This document shows, piece after piece, positions 1 through 5,761 of a stretch of DNA of 8,797 bases (the first letter of the stretch is position 1; each line of letters starts with the position of its first letter). The stretch comes from Candidatus Bathyarchaeota archaeon (GTDB taxonomy: Archaea > Thermoproteota > Bathyarchaeia > Bathyarchaeales > DTEX01). Below the pieces are notes generated by a model that worked only from the letters and a program-made list of their open reading frames with translations, ran no database searches and was not told where the DNA came from. The stretch covers positions 1 through 8,797 of the forward strand of contig PIYH01000050.1 in assembly GCA_003601695.1 (NCBI GenBank), read 5' to 3'. Made by a program: the position numbers and the translations under genes.

Positions 1-137
1 TTAACGCTAAGCCCTCTTATGAGTAACAGTAGAGTCCCAAAAGCGAGAACCTTAGATAATACATCCCCTCCATAGACTTTGGATATATTTTCGACCAGTA
101 GAGATGATCTTAGTGTTCCAATATAAGAAGCTTTCAT
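1..137 (-). CDS. Polysaccharide flippase-like membrane protein, N-terminus only (runs off window)
   Basis: The minus strand is open from an ATG at 137 to the window edge, giving 45 complete codons. The visible protein starts with a short polar stretch, then a segment reading ENISKVYGGDVLSKVLAFGT followed by a leucine-rich hydrophobic run that ends in RGLSV. This pattern (N-x-x-K-x-x-G-x-x-x-x-K followed at once by a membrane helix) is typical of the first helix of Wzx/RfbX/MATE-like lipid-linked oligosaccharide flippases of the inner membrane. The ATG lies 18 nt after the stop of the CapA-like gene, so the two are probably co-transcribed; the ribosome binding site is weak. Low GC matches the CapA-like gene. 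A flippase fits a glycan locus well, but only one helix is visible, so another multi-helix membrane protein cannot be excluded. Confidence 0.6.
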   Translation of the reverse strand, partial: MKASYIGTLRSSLLVENISKVYGGDVLSKVLAFGTLLLLIRGLSV

Positions 138-155
138 GATAACATCATTCCGGGG

Positions 156-1220
156 TTAGCTAATCAAAGAAGTAGCTTCCAAAAAGGTGCTGCGCACTTC
201 TCTAAAGACACTATCATCTTTCACAAATATAAAGGGTACTCGCAGGACAGTCTTCGGATGAAACAACCATTTTAGTAGGGGTGGAAGATGTCTTAAACCA
301 TACTTCCTTAACCTAGGTAAGCAACCACCTTTAAGATTCGTTCTTAAATAAATATATGAACTGTGCCTCATATAGCCAAGCCAGTACCTAAAGTTTACTG
401 TAATTTTTTCAGATATATCTTGGAAAATCATGTCTAATTTTCGAGAACAGCTTGATGTCAAAGGCACAGGCTGGAGCTGAGAATTTACCTTATACCATAT
501 TCTCTTCACATTGTAGATTTTTCCCTCTTGTATATTGACTCCTAACATATACCCAAGATGATTCAGGAAGGTTGGTTGTATATCAAACTGGGTGAAATTG
601 AAATTTCCTAGTGAAAATGCCACAGGAATATCATTAATCTTTCCAAGCGGCTGGGGAACATGTGGGTGAGAACCGACAATCAAATTTACTCCCCTTGATA
701 TAAGATCTTTAGCTAGCCTAACCTGCCTAGGTGAAGGAAGCATCACATGTTCTTCTCCCCAGTGGATTATGACTATGTTAACACCAGAGTCATCAAATTT
801 ATGATTTCCGCTTATGATCTTTTCTTGAAAAGGGTTCTTTATAGATGGCGAAGTGGAATACAGCGTTAATTCCCATAGTCTTAAGGGCTTATCTAATGGC
901 ACAAATCTAAATCCTTTATTTCTTAAATTTAACACCGTATCGCAATATCCCTCTTTACCATAGTCAAAAATATGGTTATTAGCTAATGAAAACACTACTT
1001 TTTTTCTAACATCTGATAGATAATCAAGGTTTTTAGAAGCAGTTCTCAACACCACAGATTTCTCCTTAGCAGGAAGCAAACGGTCAGTAATAACCGTTTC
1101 GAGATTAATGATTATTAAATCATAATACTTGAATATAGGGAAAACATGATGAAATGGATTAACGTTTCCTTTACTCCTTAATAGAGTGTCTCCACAGAAT
1201 AGAATTCTGTAATTCCCCAT
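156..1220 (-). CDS. CapA-family (PGA_cap) metallophosphoesterase-like protein
   Basis: This 354-residue protein carries the ordered motifs of the CapA/PgsA family (poly-gamma-glutamate capsule synthesis domain, calcineurin-like phosphoesterase fold): GDT at residues 10-12, NLE at 39-41, NNH at 81-83 within LANNHIFDYG, HWGEEH at 153-158, GSHPH at 183-187 and SLGNF at 203-207. These Asp, Asn and His residues are the expected metal ligands. The domain fills about residues 4-235. The remaining ~115 residues are basic and aromatic and I do not recognise them. Unlike classical CapA there is no N-terminal signal or membrane anchor, since GDT starts at residue 10, so a cytoplasmic role is likely. The start is supported by GGAG 7 nt upstream of the ATG. 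The gene is followed after 18 nt by a flippase-like gene. The precise substrate is unknown; in a glycan cluster it may be a hydrolase or polymer-modifying enzyme rather than a poly-glutamate factor. GC is low (about 35-38% in sampled lines). Confidence 0.85.
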   Translation of the reverse strand: MGNYRILFCGDTLLRSKGNVNPFHHVFPIFKYYDLIIINLETVITDRLLPAKEKSVVLRTASKNLDYLSDVRKKVVFSLANNHIFDYGKEGYCDTVLNLRNKGFRFVPLDKPLRLWELTLYSTSPSIKNPFQEKIISGNHKFDDSGVNIVIIHWGEEHVMLPSPRQVRLAKDLISRGVNLIVGSHPHVPQPLGKINDIPVAFSLGNFNFTQFDIQPTFLNHLGYMLGVNIQEGKIYNVKRIWYKVNSQLQPVPLTSSCSRKLDMIFQDISEKITVNFRYWLGYMRHSSYIYLRTNLKGGCLPRLRKYGLRHLPPLLKWLFHPKTVLRVPFIFVKDDSVFREVRSTFLEATSLIS

Positions 1221-1272
1221 GTTTTATCTCCATTTTACTTTGAGCCAATCACGACTTATTTCCTGAGATTAT

Positions 1273-1521
1273 CTACTTGAACTTGTTGAGCTTGCCCGAG
1301 CTCGCCTGCTTAATCCCCCGCACACCGTCAAGCCCCAGCAATCGTAAGCAACTCCTGACACCCTCATAGGCCGGATTCGGAGCATTGGAGATGCCTAAAT
1401 TGATATCGTACTCTGGATATCGCCCGGAAGGATTATAGGGAGGCGAATCTAAATAATCAGGCATACCTTTATAAATAGCAACTATCAGCTTCCGATAGTA
1501 GCTATCAAGCTCACTCCCCAT
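1273..1521 (-). pseudogene. Chimeric remnant: DUF362 N-terminus joined to a CapK-like C-terminus
   Basis: An 82-codon reading frame with a good start (GGAG 7 nt before the ATG) that looks like two broken genes joined in frame. Residues about 28-65 contain PYNPSGRYPEY and then Y-x-G-V-R with LLGLD, which I recognise as the N-terminal signature of DUF362 proteins found in glycan clusters; the rest of that protein, normally several hundred residues, is missing. Residues 71-82 (KQASSGKLNKFK) resemble the very end of CapK-like enzymes. The DNA at 1271-1314 matches the 3' end of the intact CapK-like gene (1671-1706) at about 30 of 36 aligned positions plus a 9-nt insertion. The TAG stop at 1273 sits where the intact gene has TGG (Trp). 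Reading past it gives IISGNKS and then TGA, again resembling the intact IVSEVS. It was probably left by a deletion and is unlikely to make a working protein, though a short peptide could be translated. The DUF362 assignment is from memory of the family. Confidence 0.6.
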
Positions 1522-1558
1522 ATTTAAGCTCCAATCTCTGGTCCAAGAACCGGTATTT

Positions 1559-1575
1559 CCCGCTTTGAGTGCGGG
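1559..1575. repeat. Short inverted repeat (5-bp GC-rich stem, 7-nt loop) between CapK-like gene and remnant
   Basis: CCCGC and GCGGG flank a 7-nt loop in the 97-nt gap between the CapK-like stop and the remnant start. On the transcribed (minus) strand the stem is preceded by extra C residues and followed by AAATACC, with no U-run, so it is not a convincing intrinsic terminator. The layout loosely recalls the hairpin ends of IS200/IS605-type elements, and it lies beside a deletion scar, but no transposase gene or second end is visible. It may be chance. Confidence 0.3.
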
Positions 1576-1618
1576 GGATGTGCTCTATAAAGCAAATGAA
1601 TGGATTCCTGCAGCTCAT

Positions 1619-3016
1619 CTAGATCTCCTTTATACCTTTCTCAAGCGAATCTCTGGACACTTCCGACACTATCCACTTGAACTTGCCCGAGGTTGTCCGC
1701 TCAATCTCTTCAACAATCTCCCACTTAACTTGGACCGACTTGCCAAGGATGATCTGCAAGTCCTGGCACAGTTGCCTCAACTCTGCCTGTAAAGCTTGGG
1801 AATCCTTGCCTGCCCATGGCACAGCTCTTACAACAACTAGATCCAGATCCTTTTGTACAATTTGCGTATCCTTCACAGTCTTAAGATCTTTGAAAGGATG
1901 AGTGATAATTGCTGGAGCAATCAGCGTACCTTCTGGGGTGATGATGAAGTCTTCAAGCCTTCCTTCCACTTTGGCAAATACAGGAAAATAGTTTCTTCCG
2001 CATTTTTCGCATCTTGAGGAGATAGGCATTGAGGCAATATCGGTAGTTCGATAGCGGATAAATGGATTGGCATAATTAAGGAACCCTGTCCCGATTATCT
2101 CATGTGTATCACGGTCGATCTCAGTGATACCATATTGAGGGATACAATGATATTGATGGCTATGCTCGCACTCGGCTGCCAAAACTACCTTCTCTGCCAT
2201 ACCATAGTGGCTGAACACTCGGCAATTGAACACTTCTTGAACCAGTTCTCTCTCCCAGTCGTATATGGCCTCCGATGCGAAGAGGACCGCTCTAAGTTTC
2301 AAGGGCACAGTAAGCCTATATCCTTTTATTGCATAAGCAAAAGAGGCAATAGCTCCAGGATAGCCGTGCAAGAATTTCGCTCCCGTATTTTGTATTTTCG
2401 TTAAGTAGTAAATTGCTTTCTCCTTAGTATCTATTAAGGGCGACAACCGTAGCACCTTTGAAGCCGGATCATAGTAGACGGGTTTATCGCTATTAACTGG
2501 CCCCCGAAGTTCAACACGGAAATCCCCTGGCTTATAACCGACCCTTGACCATTGGTGACAGATAAAAGCCCATTCTTTTTGGCTCGTAAATGGATCTTCG
2601 AAGAACTGAAGTGGTTTCCCTGTGGTGCCACTGGTATGGCTCGTGGGAAGTTTACCAGGATCGAAGTTGCGCGCCAGCAACTCTTTAGCTCGTGCTTTGA
2701 AGGTGTCTTTGGTCAGATACGGCAACTTCCTTAAGTCACTGAAGTCTTGAATATCTTTTGGTTTCAAACCCCGCTCGTCAAATATCCTACGGTAATAAGG
2801 CACATTCTCGTATGCGTGATGCAACAGCTTGCTTAATTGCTGCATCTGGTATTCTTCCAACTTTTCTTTGCTCCACCATTGGGATTCTTGAAGGAAATTA
2901 TAAGTCTCCCAGAAGACCCGCCCATACCGAATGCTGAGTGGGATCATCCCATAAATGTATTTCACCCCCTGTCTTACCGGGTAGGGTAACCGTTTAACCA
3001 TCTCCCGCAGAGTCAT
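1619..3016 (-). CDS. CapK-like (phenylacetate-CoA ligase family) adenylate-forming enzyme
   Basis: A 465-residue member of the PaaK/CapK branch of adenylate-forming enzymes, close to the usual length (about 430-470). Such enzymes activate a carboxylic acid as an acyl-AMP, usually for transfer to a thiol. Visible motifs are SHTSGTTGKP at residues 126-135 (ATP-binding loop), SEAIYD at 248-253, HYGMAEK at 270-276, YRTTDIA at 322-328, a CxxC pair at 336/339 that may bind metal, GRLEDF at 352-357 and TTSGKFK at 441-447 carrying the C-terminal catalytic lysine region. CapK homologues are frequent in capsule loci, but their acid substrate and acceptor are generally unknown; a role in activating a glycan substituent is plausible. 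The ATG overlaps the stop of the truncated oxidoreductase frame by 4 nt (ATGA), so its translation is probably coupled to that frame. GC (about 50% in a sampled line) is higher than that of the genes on either side of this block. It appears intact. Confidence 0.88.
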   Translation of the reverse strand: MTLREMVKRLPYPVRQGVKYIYGMIPLSIRYGRVFWETYNFLQESQWWSKEKLEEYQMQQLSKLLHHAYENVPYYRRIFDERGLKPKDIQDFSDLRKLPYLTKDTFKARAKELLARNFDPGKLPTSHTSGTTGKPLQFFEDPFTSQKEWAFICHQWSRVGYKPGDFRVELRGPVNSDKPVYYDPASKVLRLSPLIDTKEKAIYYLTKIQNTGAKFLHGYPGAIASFAYAIKGYRLTVPLKLRAVLFASEAIYDWERELVQEVFNCRVFSHYGMAEKVVLAAECEHSHQYHCIPQYGITEIDRDTHEIIGTGFLNYANPFIRYRTTDIASMPISSRCEKCGRNYFPVFAKVEGRLEDFIITPEGTLIAPAIITHPFKDLKTVKDTQIVQKDLDLVVVRAVPWAGKDSQALQAELRQLCQDLQIILGKSVQVKWEIVEEIERTTSGKFKWIVSEVSRDSLEKGIKEI

Positions 3017-3537
3017 TGCTGAACCCCCTGGTTCACGATAATGCTTGTTTCAGTAGCCCTAACCAGTTCGTTTAAGGGGATAGGCCAGGATCTTGCATCG
3101 CGCACGGCTCGACCAAATTCTTCAAGCTCTCGCAAATGCCCCTTGTCCTGAGAGCCTTTCCAGCCTTCGGCTTTGCTACCATGAACCCGCAGTTCCTCGA
3201 AATCGTCAATGACAAAGGCTTTCCCATCGCAATATATCTCAACATACTCCTTCGGTAGCTCCTTTGCTCCCAACGACGTGTAGACCAACGTGCAAACTGA
3301 ACCGTCACGATAGCGAACGGATACCGAGGTGTTCTCAGAGGAGTGGATATGCTCAGAATCTGATCCTACCGTCTGAGCACACACCTCAACTACGTCCGCC
3401 GAGCCGACGATGAAGTTGAAGAAATCGAACATATGGCAAGCCTCACCTATGATCCTCCCTCCGCCCTCCTCGGAATGAACCCAATTATCAGGAGGGATAT
3501 ACCCGGCGTTTACACGATATAATACCATAAGAATCAT
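3013..3537 (-). pseudogene. 5'-truncated Gfo/Idh/MocA oxidoreductase, C-terminal half only
   Basis: This 174-codon frame aligns from residue 3 onward with the C-terminal half of the oxidoreductase at 7868-8797. By eye more than half of the residues are identical, with near-identical blocks at EGGGRII, EACHMFDFFNFI, YRDGSVC, ELPKEYVEI and DKGHL. The N-terminal Rossmann NAD(P)-binding domain and the EKP catalytic motif are absent, so it cannot be an active dehydrogenase. Homology begins abruptly at about 3535, only 10 nt after the stop of the deacetylase gene; that point is the likely recombination junction. An AGGGG sequence 7 nt before the ATG could still drive translation, and the 3' end keeps a 4-nt overlap with the CapK-like gene, so the frame may survive because it couples translation into that gene. 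GC (53-55% in sampled lines) is well above the upstream cassette, pointing to a different origin. It could alternatively be a stand-alone domain with a new function, which I think less likely. Confidence 0.8.
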
Positions 3538-3547
3538 GATATTTCCC

Positions 3548-4645
3548 CTAATTCAGCAAATCGCTATATTTGCCGAATTGCAGTTTGTCCTCTCCTATAA
3601 CTAACTTAATGAAGTTTTCAATCTCACTTATGTTCACGTCATTCATACACTTAGAATGCCCTGAAAAGACAACAGGAAATTTCTTCGTCCATTTTCCTTT
3701 CCTTCTTTGAGCGTTTCGAACAACCTCAATCATCTCTTCAAATGTTAAGCTGCAAAGATCAGCCATTTGATATTTCCATATCTCGAACTTGGATAGAATC
3801 TTACGTAATTTTGACTTTTGCTTTTGAAGTTCCGTTGCAATGACAACCCCTCTACATCCCTCAGGGGATTTCAGAATTCCCCTCCTGTCTCGTTTCACCC
3901 GCGCCGTTATTCGTTCGAGTATGTTAGCTCTATATGTGAATATCGGAATCTCCACTATAATACCGTTAGAAGAGGAGCAGCATATATCGTCCTCCACACG
4001 CCAAAAGGGGAAGTTATAGAAGGTATTCTTTGCTTTTCTGAAGTTATACTTTGTTATATCAGTATTATAAGCTATCCCTGGAAGGACTGTTGAATCAATT
4101 TTTATCCCTATTTCCCTAAGAGCTCTTAAAACTTCTTTCTCCGGTTGGATACACCATGCACCCGCCCTAAAGGCTATGCACTCATAATCCTCCTTATAGG
4201 GCTTAAACATTTCCTCCAAGGTTCTCTTTCCTTGATATAAAGCCCCAAGGATTGACCTCCTGTTGTCTTTACTACCGTAAGGTAACGAAGGGAGCCTCCA
4301 GAGATTTAAATCTACCTGCCATCCAGCGTCTCTATCGTATTTGTAATTAAGCCACTGAGGGTGAAGGTGAAGTTGAACATCATGCTCTGATTTTATCGCT
4401 TCTATGAGTTGCTCCCTCATCCAGCTTGCTGGTTTGTAATCCTTTGGAAGCGTCCCTTTTCTCTCCTCCTCCAAGAACGCCCAGTATTCAGCAACATCTA
4501 CAAATAGAGTGATAGGAACATCATATCTCTCACTCATTCTCAGAAATTTTCTCGTTGGTTCTATCAAGCAGCCACGTACATCGCCACTTCCGTTACCGAA
4601 GATCTCATAGTCATTTGTGAGGATAATTATTATCTCATTAGCCAT
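3548..4645 (-). CDS. NodB-like polysaccharide deacetylase-family protein
   Basis: A 365-residue protein with the layout of divergent carbohydrate esterase family 4 / NodB-like (beta/alpha)7-barrel deacetylases found in O-antigen and capsule loci. Near the N-terminus NDYE (residues 11-14, Asp12 and Glu14) stands in for the usual TFDD motif. HDVQLHLHP (88-96) supplies the H-x(3-4)-H metal ligands, FRAGAW (159-164) matches the R-x-G motif, and SGHSK (328-332) near the end provides the late histidine. It resembles the WbmS-like subgroup as I remember it. There is no signal peptide, so it probably acts in the cytoplasm on a nucleotide- or lipid-linked N-acetylated sugar. It starts 4 nt after the acyltransferase stop, with AGGA about 8 nt upstream, so the two are made together. 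The likely job is removing an N-acetyl group so that a different acyl group can be installed; this is inferred from its neighbours. Whether all catalytic residues are present is not certain. Confidence 0.78.
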   Translation of the reverse strand: MANEIIIILTNDYEIFGNGSGDVRGCLIEPTRKFLRMSERYDVPITLFVDVAEYWAFLEEERKGTLPKDYKPASWMREQLIEAIKSEHDVQLHLHPQWLNYKYDRDAGWQVDLNLWRLPSLPYGSKDNRRSILGALYQGKRTLEEMFKPYKEDYECIAFRAGAWCIQPEKEVLRALREIGIKIDSTVLPGIAYNTDITKYNFRKAKNTFYNFPFWRVEDDICCSSSNGIIVEIPIFTYRANILERITARVKRDRRGILKSPEGCRGVVIATELQKQKSKLRKILSKFEIWKYQMADLCSLTFEEMIEVVRNAQRRKGKWTKKFPVVFSGHSKCMNDVNISEIENFIKLVIGEDKLQFGKYSDLLN

Positions 4646-4649
4646 AGCT

Positions 4650-5531
4650 TTAGTCCTTGGATTTATAAACTTTCCTGCTGTATATAGTTATCCCCCTCTT
4701 GGCTAATTCCATACCCGTGTTGAAGAAAGCTTCACTATCCACATAGAAGAAATCTCTTCCCTTGTATGTAAAGGAATCTCCTTGCTCTTTGGATAGAAAC
4801 CTTCTTATAAATCCTGGTATATTATGCTTCATTTTCTCGCTGTTATGGGCTAAGGTACGTACGATTATCTCGTTCCCACCGTAATCTATTACTTTGGCGT
4901 CAAATATCTCTCTGTGATACACCTCAACGGGGAAATCATCTCCCAGATAATCATCTATTGTATGCACTAAGGATAGATAATGAGCGCTCACTCCCAGGCC
5001 TATAGCCTTCCCCTTGCTCCGGATAAACTTGAAATAAGGACTCTTCTCCGAATAAGGCCTTATATTCGTGTGATGTTCTGATATTAGATAATCCCTGAGA
5101 GGACCGCATGCAGCGACAGACTTCGTCGGATGTAGGCTTCTTTTGACACCCTCCATTCTTCTGAATATCTCGGTTAAGATTCCCGTATAAGATGGGGTAT
5201 TCCTCACATCCCATATCTCCCCACTTTTAAGAAACTCATAAGATGGAAGTTTAGGATATGATGGCATGAGAATAGTCCCCTCCGGTCCTATTATCTCAAA
5301 AAGCACTTCTATTATCTTGTGGGGAGGGATTCCCACCGCTAAATTCTCGACGGAACTGTGTACGAATAAAACATCCCCTTCCTTAACTTTACAGATGTCT
5401 TTCAGGACGAAGACCAAATCGTCTACGGTGAACGGTATTGACTTCAATTTTTGAAGTTTTCGATTTTTCAAGAAACGTCCCATTTTAGATGAAAGTCTCT
5501 TTCCTAATACCTTTTTAACTAAGGCCTTCAT
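4650..5531 (-). CDS. AAC(3)-family (Antibiotic_NAT) N-acyltransferase
   Basis: A 293-residue protein of the aminoglycoside 3-N-acetyltransferase/YokD/FrbF family, close to the family's usual length of 260-290 plus a basic N-terminal extension of about 30 residues. Motifs in order: VHSS at 57-60, GPEGTILMPSY at 82-92, SLHPTKSVAACGP at 132-144 with the conserved HP-x-x-S, SPYFKFI at 164-170, and GLGVSAHYLSLVH at 178-190, whose His190 is at about the position of the family's catalytic histidine. The family moves acyl groups from CoA to amines. In glycan clusters these proteins are usually sugar-modifying enzymes, not resistance genes, and nothing here indicates antibiotic resistance. The ATG overlaps the ACP stop (ATGA), and an AAGGAG sequence lies just upstream. 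Direct coupling to an ACP makes acyl-ACP a candidate donor and an amino sugar a candidate acceptor; this is inference. Confidence 0.83.
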   Translation of the reverse strand: MKALVKKVLGKRLSSKMGRFLKNRKLQKLKSIPFTVDDLVFVLKDICKVKEGDVLFVHSSVENLAVGIPPHKIIEVLFEIIGPEGTILMPSYPKLPSYEFLKSGEIWDVRNTPSYTGILTEIFRRMEGVKRSLHPTKSVAACGPLRDYLISEHHTNIRPYSEKSPYFKFIRSKGKAIGLGVSAHYLSLVHTIDDYLGDDFPVEVYHREIFDAKVIDYGGNEIIVRTLAHNSEKMKHNIPGFIRRFLSKEQGDSFTYKGRDFFYVDSEAFFNTGMELAKRGITIYSRKVYKSKD

Positions 5532-5761
5532 GCTCCTAATATCTCCTTCAACCTTGCGGCTATTTTCCCGACGCTGGTAAGTTCCGATATTTCAGTCGAA
5601 TTAAACTTTACACCGAAAGCTTCCTCTACAGCAAGTATCAACTCCAAGTGACCTAAAGAATCCCATTTTTCCACATCTCCCAGGGATAGCTCCGGGTTAA
5701 CCCTGTTCTCCGGTATCTCTAGGACGGAAGCTATCACTTTGAATAATTTTTCCTCCATCAT
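5528..5761 (-). CDS. Acyl carrier protein
   Basis: A 77-residue acidic four-helix acyl carrier protein of normal length. The phosphopantetheine attachment site is Ser35 in WDSLGHLELI, followed by the usual acidic helix with AVEEAFGVKF. It lies between and overlaps both neighbours by 4 nt (ATGA at the FkbH end and again at the acyltransferase start), so it is almost certainly the dedicated carrier for the FkbH-like enzyme. FkbH relatives load a three-carbon glyceryl unit from 1,3-bisphosphoglycerate onto an ACP of this kind. Two ATG codons stand in tandem at the start (MMEEK); a strong GGGAGG about 8 nt upstream supports the first, although the second is also possible. It would need a phosphopantetheinyl transferase encoded elsewhere. 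Confidence 0.93.
   Translation of the reverse strand: MMEEKLFKVIASVLEIPENRVNPELSLGDVEKWDSLGHLELILAVEEAFGVKFNSTEISELTSVGKIAARLKEILGA

Noticed and set aside
1555..1580. Inverted repeat as an intrinsic terminator after the CapK-like gene
   Set aside because: The stem is only 5 bp and no U-run follows on the transcribed strand; it is kept only as a short repeat of uncertain meaning.
1565..2734. Several plus-strand open frames of 60-100 codons opposite the CapK-like gene
   Set aside because: They lie entirely or almost entirely antisense to a well-supported gene with clear motifs, overlap each other, and encode no recognisable domain; they are reading-frame shadows.
3072..3308. Alternative-frame minus-strand open frame inside the truncated oxidoreductase, with a similar one at 8089-8328 in the complete copy
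   Set aside because: Both sit at about the same place in homologous genes, so the shared out-of-frame openness follows from conserved coding sequence in the main frame. No ribosome binding site or domain supports them.
4650..5531. Aminoglycoside resistance gene
   Set aside because: The fold family matches AAC(3), but the operon context with ACP, FkbH and a polysaccharide deacetylase points to sugar or acyl modification.
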